From contig NZ_QICH01000001.1 of assembly GCF_003194565.2 (NCBI RefSeq), positions 1,054,001 to 1,118,000 of the forward strand: a stretch of DNA of 64,000 bases, given 5' to 3'. Of this stretch, positions 1 through 7,064 are shown in pieces; position 1 is the first letter of the stretch, and every line of letters begins with the position of its first letter. Made by a program: the position numbers and the translations under genes. Under the pieces are notes generated by a model, which was not told the origin of the DNA, searched no databases, and worked only from the letters and a program-made list of their open reading frames with translations. This DNA is from Kangiella spongicola. Lineage in GTDB: Bacteria > Pseudomonadota > Gammaproteobacteria > Enterobacterales > Kangiellaceae.

Positions 1-647
1 GAGTCGTTTACGTTGATTGCAGGGAATGGTAATTCACCAGATTTTTTCATTTGGTAAAGACGGGCTACACCTGTAGTCGTTTCTTCAGTAACGCCTTGAA
101 TCTCGGCTAATGTGCGCGAGTAGAAAGTGTCGTCTTCAGCCAATTTCGCTTTGATTGATTTGAATAGGGCAGTTTCTTCTTCGCTACCTGGGTTATCCAA
201 TACGCTGATATCTTTTTCCGCACGGCTACCTAGGATAAGTAGCATGGTCGCGTCGCCACCATCATCAAGAATCATGTTTGGTGAACCGCCGTCGCTCCAC
301 TTCATGATGCGGTGCGTGTAGTCCCAGTATTCGTCTAGTGTTTCGCCTTTGTATGCGAAAACTGGAATACCTTGGTCAGCCATCGCTGCTGCCGCGTGAT
401 CTTGCGTCGAGTAGATATTACAAGAAACCCAACGGACTTCAGCGCCAAGCGCGATAAGCGTTTCCATTAACATGGCGGTTTGGATCGTCATGTGTAATGA
501 TCCTGCGATGCGTGCGCCTTTTAGTGGCTGTTCGCCTTCGTATTCTTCACGAATTTGGATCAGGCCAGGCATTTCGCTTTTCGCCATTTCAATTTCTTTG
601 TGGCCCCATGAAGCGAGGCTAATATCTTTTACAATGTAATCTGTCAT
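1..647 (-). CDS. ahcY: Adenosylhomocysteinase, N-terminal part (3' end outside the window)
   Basis: The enzyme hydrolyses S-adenosylhomocysteine to adenosine and homocysteine in the cytoplasm, removing the product inhibitor of methyltransferases. Reading the minus strand from the ATG at 647 gives [20 protein letters not shown], followed by family hallmarks: [45 protein letters not shown] and [10 protein letters not shown]. About 215 codons are visible and the frame is open to position 1, so the gene leaves the window and its NAD-binding half is not seen. It lies 71 bp downstream of metK on the same strand, which fits a shared SAM-cycle transcript. The identification is secure; only the 3' end is unknown. 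Confidence 0.95.
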   Translation of the reverse strand, partial: MTDYIVKDISLASWGHKEIEMAKSEMPGLIQIREEYEGEQPLKGARIAGSLHMTIQTAMLMETLIALGAEVRWVSCNIYSTQDHAAAAMADQGIPVFAYKGETLDEYWDYTHRIMKWSDGGSPNMILDDGGDATMLLILGSRAEKDISVLDNPGSEEETALFKSIKAKLAEDDTFYSRTLAEIQGVTEETTTGVARLYQMKKSGELPFPAINVND

Positions 648-718
648 GTTGTTCCCAATAATTGGTTACGATTTACGTAAATACTTAGTGTGTTGCTGCT
701 TTTCTGTAAGCAGATAAT

Positions 719-1879
719 TTATAGCCCAGCGGCGGCGCGCAATGCGTCGGCCTTGTCGGTGCGCTCCCACGTGAAAGTGTTTTCGGTGCGACCGAAGTGA
801 CCGTATGCTGCTGTGGCTTTGTAAATAGGGTGTAATAAGTCGAGCATCTGAATCAGACCGCGAGGGCGTAAGTCGAAGTGCTCACGAACTAGTTCGACTA
901 ATTTATCTTCGCTGACTTTGCCTGTTCCAAAGGTATTAACGCTAATCGACGTCGGCTCAGCAACACCAATAGCGTAGGACACTTGAATCTCACAACGTTC
1001 CGCTAACCCTGCGGCAACGATGTTTTTGGCGACGTAACGGCCAGCGTATGCTGCGCTACGGTCAACTTTTGATGGGTCCTTGCCCGAGAAGGCACCGCCA
1101 CCGTGACGCGCCATACCGCCGTATGTGTCGACGATAATCTTACGGCCAGTTAAACCGCAGTCGCCCATTGGACCGCCGATTTCGAACTTGCCCGTTGGGT
1201 TTACGAAGTAATTAGTGTCCGCTGTGATCCATTCGCTCGGTAACACCGGTTTAATGATTTCTTCGATGACCGCTTCTTTTAGATCTTTCTGTGAAATGTC
1301 TGGCGTGTGCTGCGTTGATAACACTACCGCATCAATACCCACAGGCTTATCGTCTTCATAACGGAAGGTTAGCTGGCTTTTTGCATCAGGACGCAACCAA
1401 GTAAGCTTTCCGTTTTTACGAAGCTGTGCTTGGCGTTCGACTAAGCGGTGCGAATAAGTAATTGGTGCAGGCATTAGCACATCAGTTTCGTTGCTGGCGT
1501 AACCAAACATAAGACCTTGGTCACCGGCGCCTTGAGCATCCGGATCGTCGCGATCGACGCCTTGAGCAATATCAGGGCTTTGTTTACCAATAGCATTTAA
1601 AACAGCACAAGAACTATAATCAAATCCCATGTCCGAGCCGGTGTAGCCAATATCTTGAATGGTTTTTCTCGCGATACCTTCGATATCAACCCATGCGGTT
1701 GTCGCCACTTCACCAGCAACAATGACCATACCTGTTTTAACCATAGTTTCGACGGCAACGCGAGCGTTAACATCTTGCTCTAAGATGGCATCGAGAACTG
1801 CGTCAGAAATTTGGTCAGCGATTTTGTCTGGATGGCCTTCTGAAACCGATTCAGAAGTAAAGACGGAATAATTGCTCAT
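719..1879 (-). CDS. metK: S-adenosylmethionine synthetase
   Basis: Makes S-adenosylmethionine from methionine and ATP in the cytoplasm. The 386 residues match the usual length of the bacterial enzyme. Visible signatures are [20 protein letters not shown] near the N terminus (ATP and Mg2+ binding), [12 protein letters not shown] (methionine/ATP loop, about residues 117-128) and [19 protein letters not shown] (phosphate-binding loop, about 261-279). The ATG start has a purine-rich AAAGG about 13 nt upstream, placed in the loop of a small hairpin. ahcY follows on the same strand. The 240-bp leader contains a terminator-like hairpin and one MetJ-box-like octamer, listed separately. Confidence 0.98.
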   Translation of the reverse strand: MSNYSVFTSESVSEGHPDKIADQISDAVLDAILEQDVNARVAVETMVKTGMVIVAGEVATTAWVDIEGIARKTIQDIGYTGSDMGFDYSSCAVLNAIGKQSPDIAQGVDRDDPDAQGAGDQGLMFGYASNETDVLMPAPITYSHRLVERQAQLRKNGKLTWLRPDAKSQLTFRYEDDKPVGIDAVVLSTQHTPDISQKDLKEAVIEEIIKPVLPSEWITADTNYFVNPTGKFEIGGPMGDCGLTGRKIIVDTYGGMARHGGGAFSGKDPSKVDRSAAYAGRYVAKNIVAAGLAERCEIQVSYAIGVAEPTSISVNTFGTGKVSEDKLVELVREHFDLRPRGLIQMLDLLHPIYKATAAYGHFGRTENTFTWERTDKADALRAAAGL

Positions 1880-1884
1880 TGTCT

Positions 1885-1901
1885 AACTAATACCTTTAGT
1901 T
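1885..1901 (-). promoter_or_regulatory. Small hairpin presenting the metK ribosome binding site
   Basis: Arms AACTAA and TTAGTT form a perfect 6-bp inverted repeat around a 5-nt loop AGGTA on the transcribed strand. The metK Shine-Dalgarno AAAGG sits at the stem-loop border, 13 nt before the ATG. The pairing is seen in the sequence; an effect on translation is inference and the stem is weak (all A-T except one pair). Confidence 0.3.
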
Positions 1902-1924
1902 TGTGTGGGTACACTTACATAAAA

Positions 1925-1949
1925 ACCGTCATGGTTACTCCATGGCGGT
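1925..1949 (-). promoter_or_regulatory. Terminator-like hairpin in the metK leader
   Basis: On the minus strand, ACCGCCATGG (1949-1940) pairs with CCATGACGGT (1934-1925) around a 5-nt loop, with one A-C mismatch, and is followed at once by a run of five T. The structure lies about 45 nt upstream of the metK start. It could be an attenuator, a 5' stabilising stem, or the end of an antisense transcript. No SAM riboswitch class could be matched by eye. Confidence 0.4.
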
Positions 1950-1977
1950 CAAAAAGTAATCGAATTTTACATGGTTT

Positions 1978-1985
1978 GGACGTCT
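1978..1985 (-). promoter_or_regulatory. Single MetJ-box-like octamer upstream of metK
   Basis: AGACGTCC on the minus strand matches the MetJ consensus AGACGTCT at 7 of 8 positions, about 100 bp upstream of metK. MetJ normally binds two or more adjacent octamers, and the neighbouring 8-mers (AAACCATG and GGTGTTTT) match poorly. A TAAAAT element at about 1964-1969 could be the -10 hexamer. Treat as a candidate only. Confidence 0.25.
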
Positions 1986-2123
1986 AAAACACCCTATTTT
2001 TACATCTTTTGATGTGAAAAACACATGAATATAAATAATTAGTCTATTGTTGAATATTATAAGCATCTGTTTATGATTGCCTAATAACCGAAACTAATGA
2101 CATAAAAGGAATCGTTATACTTA

Positions 2124-2990
2124 ATGGGCCGAACAACGATCCACAGAAAGCACAACTTTGATGAAGGCGAGCCTTTGGCTCCTTGGCGCGAAAAAATTCA
2201 TGAAATTATTTTCGAGGCCGATACTCCTTGGGGGAAAACCTTCGATGTTGTCTTGATTATCAGTATTTTCGCCAGTGTTGGCGCCGTTATGCTGGATAGT
2301 GTCGAAAGTATATCGAGCAAGTATCGCTGGGCATTATGGGTAGCGGAGTGGTCTTTTACCGCCTTATTCACTATTGAATATATTCTACGGCTCATTTGCG
2401 TCAGAAAGCCGATGCTCTATGCCAGAAGCTTTTATGGCATCGTCGACTTACTGTCTATATTGCCGACATATTTAGCCTTATTCCTCGCCGACGCGAAATA
2501 CTTCCTGGTTATTCGAATTCTGCGTGTTTTGCGGGTTTTCCGTATTTTTAAACTCGCCAGTTATATTGATGAAGCCGGTGTCATGATGAAGGCGCTGAAA
2601 AACAGTCATGCCAAAATTAGCGTGTTCCTTTATACCGTGGTCTTGCTGGTAGTGATTTTCGGTTCGCTAATCTACGTTATCGAAGGCGAAGAAAATGGCT
2701 TCACCAGCATACCCAAATCGGTCTACTGGGCTATCGTCACACTAACTACCGTCGGTTATGGCGATATTTCACCACAATCACCGCTCGGCCAGTTCCTCGC
2801 TTCTTGCATCATGATCATGGGTTATGGCTTAATCGCCGTTCCGACTGGAATCTACAGCGCAGAAATTACGCGCCAAGCGATTAAAGACCATAAAGCCAAA
2901 GAGATAACCAATAATGCCTGCCCATCCTGTGCCTACGAAGGTCATGATGCCGATGCGGTACATTGTAAAAAGTGTGGCGCGGAGCTATAG
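2124..2990 (+). CDS. Six-TM voltage-gated potassium channel with C-terminal zinc ribbon
   Basis: An inner-membrane ion-transport-family channel, probably K+ selective. Hydrophobic segments S1 (about 41-60), S2 (70-92), S3 (103-121), S4 (127-146), S5 (166-186) and S6 (222-246) can be followed. S4 carries the regular arginines of a voltage sensor (RILRVLRVFRIFK), and the pore loop holds TTVGYGD at 208-214, the K+ selectivity filter. After S6 the protein ends in a short cytoplasmic tail with paired cysteines C266/C269 and C281/C284, a small zinc-ribbon knuckle. There is no RCK/TrkA-N regulatory domain. The 288-residue length suits this short class. It is divergent from metK and convergent with the next gene. 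Confidence 0.9.
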   Translation: MGRTTIHRKHNFDEGEPLAPWREKIHEIIFEADTPWGKTFDVVLIISIFASVGAVMLDSVESISSKYRWALWVAEWSFTALFTIEYILRLICVRKPMLYARSFYGIVDLLSILPTYLALFLADAKYFLVIRILRVLRVFRIFKLASYIDEAGVMMKALKNSHAKISVFLYTVVLLVVIFGSLIYVIEGEENGFTSIPKSVYWAIVTLTTVGYGDISPQSPLGQFLASCIMIMGYGLIAVPTGIYSAEITRQAIKDHKAKEITNNACPSCAYEGHDADAVHCKKCGAEL

Positions 2991-2997
2991 AGCTCCG
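2980..2997 (+). terminator. Possible hairpin terminator over the channel gene stop codon
   Basis: CGGAGCT and AGCTCCG form a perfect 7-bp stem with loop ATAG that contains part of the TAG stop. A T-run (six T, about 3006-3011) follows only after roughly 8-10 nt, so it is not a textbook intrinsic terminator. It may separate two convergent genes. Confidence 0.35.
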
Positions 2998-3003
2998 TCG
3001 TCA

Positions 3004-3378
3004 TCATTTTTTATCGGTATAAAAAGCCGCGCCTTCTAGGTAAAGCCCGCCGTAGATCTTGGCTTTTTCTGTTTCCATGCGCTCGGAAGACAGGTGAAGT
3101 TCTTCAAGGTTACGCTGGGTGATTTTTAGAGAGCCTTCAAGAATCTTTAAAGCATTCTCCATGGTGTAGGTCATTTCATGGATTTTCCCCATGTCTTGCG
3201 GGTTTAGTTCCTCCGCTTCGAGCATGACTTTAAGTTTTGGGTTGTATTCTTGTAATACCGCGATAGCTTCTTCAACGGTGTTGATGTCTTTGCCTTTGTA
3301 GTGGCGAATTTCTGAGGCGTTTACGCTGGCGCTAAAAGCAATCGCAAGGGCAAACATGCTACTTGGAAGTAATTTCAT
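3004..3378 (-). CDS. Small secreted helical protein (DUF6746-like)
   Basis: The 124 residues begin with a standard signal peptide (MKLLPSSMFALAIAFSASVNA, cleavage probably after NA), giving a mature periplasmic protein of about 100 residues starting SEIRHYKG. The remainder looks largely helical, with many Glu, Lys and Leu and no cysteine. The pattern of RHYKGKDINTVEEAI, an EYNPKL segment and paired helices resembles the small exported family I know as DUF6746; that link is from memory and tentative. The function is unknown. An AGGA sits about 6 nt before the ATG. A Fur-box-like sequence lies about 25-40 bp upstream, which suggests iron-dependent expression. coq7 lies upstream on the same strand. 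Confidence 0.75.
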   Translation of the reverse strand: MKLLPSSMFALAIAFSASVNASEIRHYKGKDINTVEEAIAVLQEYNPKLKVMLEAEELNPQDMGKIHEMTYTMENALKILEGSLKITQRNLEELHLSSERMETEKAKIYGGLYLEGAAFYTDKK

Positions 3379-3402
3379 ATGGATTCCTATATAAGTTGTA
3401 AA

Positions 3403-3417
3403 TAATAATCATTCCCA
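3403..3417 (-). promoter_or_regulatory. Fur-box-like sequence
   Basis: TGGGAAT-G-ATTATTA on the minus strand matches the 7-1-7 Fur consensus TGATAAT-N-ATTATCA at 11 of 14 positions and is embedded in an AT-rich stretch. It lies just upstream of the small secreted protein gene. Binding by Fur is inferred from the pattern only. Confidence 0.4.
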
Positions 3418-3471
3418 TTATAAGCTTAAGTGCCACCTATTTGAATGGCTTAATGAAATCTTTTATAGAAC

Positions 3472-4110
3472 TTAGATGTAATAGACTGTGCCGGTCATAA
3501 CTTTAGACATGGCTTTCATTCCTAGTTTTATTGGCGCAGGTAATTCGGCGGCACCATTTTCAATGGCGGTGGTGGCGTGTTTTAATTCTTCTGTGTGCAT
3601 TTGCGACAATATAGCTTTGCTTTTGTGATCTTGCTCAGGCAACTTTTTTAAGTGATCTTCGAGGTGTTTACAGACTTGGTTTTCCGTTTCAGCGACGAAC
3701 CCGAGGCTCCACTTGTCGCCAACTAGCCCAGCTACTGCGCCAATGGTGAATGAGCTGGCATACCAAAAAGGATTAAGGTAACTTTCGTGGCTGTTAAGCT
3801 CGTTGAGGCGTTGGCTACACCAAGCAAGGTGGTCGACTTCCTCTTGCGCCGCGTGTTCCATCTCTTGGCGGATTTCAGGTAGCTTAGCGGTTAGTGCTTG
3901 ACCTTGATACAAGGCTTGCGCACAAACCTCTCCTGTATGGTTAATGCGCATCAGATTTGCTGCATGCGACTGTTCTTCGACACTCAACTCTGGTTCTGCA
4001 ATTTCAGCCGCAGGGTTCGTGCGTGGAGCCGTGTCATAGATGCCATTAGTTGTTTTAAGGGCTGAGTCGGCGACCATACATAGTCGATCGAAAAAACTGT
4101 ATTGGCGCAT
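3472..4110 (-). CDS. coq7: Coq7-type 3-demethoxyubiquinol 3-hydroxylase
   Basis: A di-iron monooxygenase that carries out a late ring hydroxylation in ubiquinone synthesis, peripherally at the inner membrane. The 212 residues hold the ferritin-like ligand set: E61 (in [14 protein letters not shown]), E91xxH94 (EEVDHLAW), E143 ([13 protein letters not shown]) and E175xxH178 (HTEELKHAT). A hydrophobic patch around [21 protein letters not shown] matches the membrane-touching helix of the family. This is the Coq7 alternative to the flavin enzyme UbiF. It stands alone, with the Ycf46-like gene diverging from it. The ubiquinone it helps make is the substrate of the nuo complex encoded at the right end of the window. 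Confidence 0.95.
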   Translation of the reverse strand: MRQYSFFDRLCMVADSALKTTNGIYDTAPRTNPAAEIAEPELSVEEQSHAANLMRINHTGEVCAQALYQGQALTAKLPEIRQEMEHAAQEEVDHLAWCSQRLNELNSHESYLNPFWYASSFTIGAVAGLVGDKWSLGFVAETENQVCKHLEDHLKKLPEQDHKSKAILSQMHTEELKHATTAIENGAAELPAPIKLGMKAMSKVMTGTVYYI

Positions 4111-4193
4111 AAGAATTATGAGTAAAATCGTGTTATAAATTCATTTTAGCGTCAAATCATAATAAATAGAACAATGGAGTCGGATTAAAATTT

Positions 4194-5693
4194 ATGGCGA
4201 GCATCACGGAGCAGAATGACCTTCATATCTTGATACGGTCGAAAAATCCTATTTTAGTGATTGAAACTCACGAAGAAAATCGTGCGATGCAACTGATTAA
4301 TCAAGTTGCGATTAATATTAACAAGCCAGTATTCGGCTGGCACCTGACCGAAGGCTTAAGACGGCAGGAAGTTGCTGGGGATAGCTTTGCTGCCTTGGGT
4401 AATACTAAGACTGCTGAAAGCTGCTTAACGCATATTAAGAAAATGGAGCGAGAAGGGCTCTATGTGTTGTGTGATATGCATCCTTTTTTGGACGCGGAGC
4501 ATCCACAAAATATTAGACTGCTGCGTGATATTGCACTGGCTTACGGTAAGCATAAGCAAACCATCATTCTGATTAGCCATAAGATTAAGCTTCCTGACGA
4601 ACTGAGAAGGCTTTCCCGTTCATTTCAGTTGAAATTACCCGATGAAAAAGATTTAGAAAGTATTATTCGCAAAGAGGCGGCGCGCTGGGGCATACAAAAT
4701 CCTGATAGGAAAGTACGCACCGATAAAAAAGTATTGTCACGTTTAATCAAAAACCTGCGTGGTCTGTCTTGGGCGGATGCCGAACAAATGGTGCGCAACT
4801 TGATCTATGATGATGGTGCGATTACCGAAGATGAAGTGGATGAGGTTAATCAGGCTCGATACAAACTGCTAGATCTAGACGGTGCTGTTCATTACGAATG
4901 TGAAACGGCGCATTTCGCTGAAGTTGGCGGCATGGTAAATCTGAAAAAATGGTTACAGTTACGTCAGAAAGTCTTTTTAAGCGAAACAGATATAGGCTTG
5001 GATATCCCCAAAGGCATCATGCTGATGGGGGTTCAAGGCAGTGGTAAATCGTTAGCAGCGAAAGCTGTCGCGGGAATGTGGGGAATTCCATTACTGAGAC
5101 TAGACTTTGGTGCTTTATACAATAAATGGCATGGTGAAAGCGAAAAGAACTTACGCGAAGCATTAAAGCTTGCTCAAACTATGTCACCTTGTGTTTTATG
5201 GCTTGATGAAATCGAAAAGGGTTTAAGCACATCAGATAGCGATGGGGGAACCTCTAAGCGGATGCTTGGTACCTTGCTAACCTTTATGCAGGAGAATAAA
5301 AGCCCAGTATTCTTTGTGGCGACGGCAAACGATATTAACGCGTTACCACCAGAGTTAATTCGTAAGGGGCGTTTTGACGAATTGTTTTTTGTCGATTTGC
5401 CGGACGAAATGGCACGACAAGAAATCTTTAGAATCCACTTAGAAAAGCGAAAACAGTCTGGTGTGAACTTTGATCTCGTGTCTCTTTCAAAGCATACTGA
5501 AGGCTTTAGTGGCGCTGAAATTGAGCAGGCGATTGTCGCTAGTTTATACGCCGCTCACTATCAAGAAAGTCCTTTAACAACACAAATGGTACTTGATGAA
5601 ATAACGCAGACAAGGCCTCTATCGGTAGTGATGTCGGAGAAGGTATCTGCGCTACGAGCATGGGCTGAGCAGCGGGCAGTTAAAGCTAATTAA
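4194..5693 (+). CDS. Ycf46-like AAA+ ATPase
   Basis: A soluble AAA+ ATPase of 499 residues, the length typical of the Ycf46 family of cyanobacteria, plastids and some proteobacteria. The N-terminal half (1-240) is the family-specific region. The ATPase domain follows, with Walker A GVQGSGKS at 279-286, Walker B VLWLDEIEKG at about 334-343, sensor-1 Asn at about 379 (VATAND) and arginine-finger candidates in PELIRKGRFDE (386-396). The C-terminal helical lid includes GFSGAEIEQAI. Substrates of the family are poorly known; in cyanobacteria it has been linked to inorganic-carbon use. The GST gene follows after 28 bp in the same direction. Upstream Shine-Dalgarno support is weak, with the nearest GGAG about 18 nt before the ATG. 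Confidence 0.88.
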   Translation: MASITEQNDLHILIRSKNPILVIETHEENRAMQLINQVAININKPVFGWHLTEGLRRQEVAGDSFAALGNTKTAESCLTHIKKMEREGLYVLCDMHPFLDAEHPQNIRLLRDIALAYGKHKQTIILISHKIKLPDELRRLSRSFQLKLPDEKDLESIIRKEAARWGIQNPDRKVRTDKKVLSRLIKNLRGLSWADAEQMVRNLIYDDGAITEDEVDEVNQARYKLLDLDGAVHYECETAHFAEVGGMVNLKKWLQLRQKVFLSETDIGLDIPKGIMLMGVQGSGKSLAAKAVAGMWGIPLLRLDFGALYNKWHGESEKNLREALKLAQTMSPCVLWLDEIEKGLSTSDSDGGTSKRMLGTLLTFMQENKSPVFFVATANDINALPPELIRKGRFDELFFVDLPDEMARQEIFRIHLEKRKQSGVNFDLVSLSKHTEGFSGAEIEQAIVASLYAAHYQESPLTTQMVLDEITQTRPLSVVMSEKVSALRAWAEQRAVKAN

Positions 5694-5721
5694 GTCAGTT
5701 TGAAACAAAATTAGGTGAAGT

Positions 5722-6318
5722 ATGAAATTAATTTACTCCGATGCATCGCCTTACGCGCGAACCGCACGAATTGTGGTGCGAGAGTTGGGTTTAATTGAAC
5801 AGGTCGAAGAGATCGCACAACATCCGTTTGATAACCCCAAAGAGCTAATCGAGGCTAATCCTTTGTGCAAGGTTCCGTGCTTGATTGACGATGACGGCAT
5901 GGCGATTTTCGATAGCCAGGTAATTGCAGAGTATTTAGATAGCAATTTTGGCGCCGATAAGAGTCTGTTCAAAGCAGTAAATACTGATTGGCAATTGAGA
6001 ACGTTATATTCGCTAACAAGAGGCCTGCTAGATACAGCAGTGGCATTACAACAAGATAAGATGCGTGGTGAAGGTCAATCTGAGTTCTGGCAAGAGCGAT
6101 TTTATGGGGCATTAGATCGCGGCTTAGCCTATTTACAAAAGCATTTAGCGAGCTATCCAAAGCAGTTTGAGGTATTGTCGATTAATACGCTAGCGCTTGT
6201 CAGTTACTTACGCTTTAGACACCCTGAGTATACTCGGCTGGATGGTTTTACGAAACTTGGTATGTGGTTTGATGAACTAGAAAACCGCCCGAGCGTGACT
6301 CAGACGGTTCCTAAATAG
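5722..6318 (+). CDS. Glutathione S-transferase family protein
   Basis: A cytoplasmic glutathione S-transferase-like protein of 198 residues. The thioredoxin-like N-terminal half begins MKLIYSDASPYARTARI, with SPYA at the position where the catalytic Ser/Tyr/Cys of this superfamily lies. It continues with NPLCKVPCLIDDDG (cis-Pro of the glutathione site) and IFDSQVIAEYLD (gamma-glutamyl-binding Ser). The all-helical C-terminal half follows from about residue 85. It resembles the uncharacterised YibF-type GSTs, and no substrate can be assigned. It is probably co-transcribed with the AAA ATPase 28 bp upstream and converges on ydbL. Confidence 0.88.
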   Translation: MKLIYSDASPYARTARIVVRELGLIEQVEEIAQHPFDNPKELIEANPLCKVPCLIDDDGMAIFDSQVIAEYLDSNFGADKSLFKAVNTDWQLRTLYSLTRGLLDTAVALQQDKMRGEGQSEFWQERFYGALDRGLAYLQKHLASYPKQFEVLSINTLALVSYLRFRHPEYTRLDGFTKLGMWFDELENRPSVTQTVPK

Positions 6319-6360
6319 TCGTTTTTTAAAGAATAAAACAATGAAGACGTGGTTTCTTGA

Positions 6361-6696
6361 CTACTTCTTCTGCCAAGCGCCACCGACTTTAATGTAGTGA
6401 CCAGCTTGTGTGCGGTCGATGTTTCGACGTGCAGCTATGGCCTCGATCTCTGCAAGTGTTTTGTTATTTGCTTTAGCTTGCTCAGCGTAGATATCACGGC
6501 GCTTATCATTGACAGATTCGACCAAAGCTTTAACGTCAGGAGTCGCTTTTGACATGTCGACAATGCCAACGTAGCCATTTGAAAGTTCACCGACAACACC
6601 CTGATCTTTTAGAGTACCAAGGTTTGCGGCGAAAGCTTGCGCCGTTAAAAGTAAAGCGGCAGATACTGTTAGTGCAAATTTTGTTAGAGCTTTCAT
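6361..6696 (-). CDS. ydbL: YdbL family (DUF1318) periplasmic protein
   Basis: A 111-residue exported protein with signal peptide MKALTKFALTVSAALLLTAQAFAA and a mature domain with the DUF1318 pattern: LKDQGVVGELSNGYVG, VESVNDKRRDIYAEQAKANNK and a C-terminal AGHYIKVGGAWQKK. In E. coli, YdbL is a periplasmic partner that keeps YnbE from over-assembling while YdbH and YnbE form a lipid bridge between the membranes. Here it is the last gene of the same three-gene order on the minus strand. AGGAGAG precedes the ATG at good spacing. Confidence 0.9.
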   Translation of the reverse strand: MKALTKFALTVSAALLLTAQAFAANLGTLKDQGVVGELSNGYVGIVDMSKATPDVKALVESVNDKRRDIYAEQAKANNKTLAEIEAIAARRNIDRTQAGHYIKVGGAWQKK

Positions 6697-6774
6697 CTTA
6701 CTCTCCTAATTTTAGACCTATATTCTAGAAAGAACTAAAATCGTTACGATCCTTATTAATGTAGGGTTAGCGAC

Positions 6775-6969
6775 TTAGAACAAGCCTGACTCTTCAGTGA
6801 GAGCTTGATCGAGCGCCTTTTCAACTTTTACCACAATCTCATGCTTAATGGTGAAGTCACCAATGATGTGAATGGGCTTGTCAGGTGCTTGCAGCTTTAC
6901 TGTGCAACCACTGGCGACTAATAAAGCCGTCAAGATGGCGCTGAAAGCGAAGTATTTTTGCTTGGTCAT
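6775..6969 (-). CDS. ynbE: YnbE-like outer-membrane lipoprotein
   Basis: A small lipoprotein of about 64 residues. The N-terminal hydrophobic stretch ends in LVASGC, a lipobox whose Cys would be lipidated. The mature part contains APDKPIHIIGDFTIKHEIVVKVEKALD, a beta-strand-rich segment like that of YnbE, which stacks into the bridge made with YdbH. A TTG two codons upstream (6975) would also keep the frame, but the ATG at 6969 has AAGGA at suitable spacing and is preferred. It lies between ydbH and ydbL in the order conserved in enterobacteria. Confidence 0.85.
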   Translation of the reverse strand: MTKQKYFAFSAILTALLVASGCTVKLQAPDKPIHIIGDFTIKHEIVVKVEKALDQALTEESGLF

Positions 6970-7064
6970 AACCAAATCCTTATCATTTATTTCAAGCGCT
7001 TATTGAGTATATGTCATAAGTGCTATGAGCCATGTTACACAGTATAAAACAATAACATGAATTA

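Noticed and set aside
127-321. Plus-strand 64-codon frame at the left edge
   Set aside because: It lies antisense to ahcY, whose family motifs read cleanly on the minus strand.
648-718. Possible SAH riboswitch ahead of ahcY
   Set aside because: The 71-bp gap is short; only a simple CTGCTT/AAGCAG stem (696-713) is seen, without the conserved core of the SAH aptamer.
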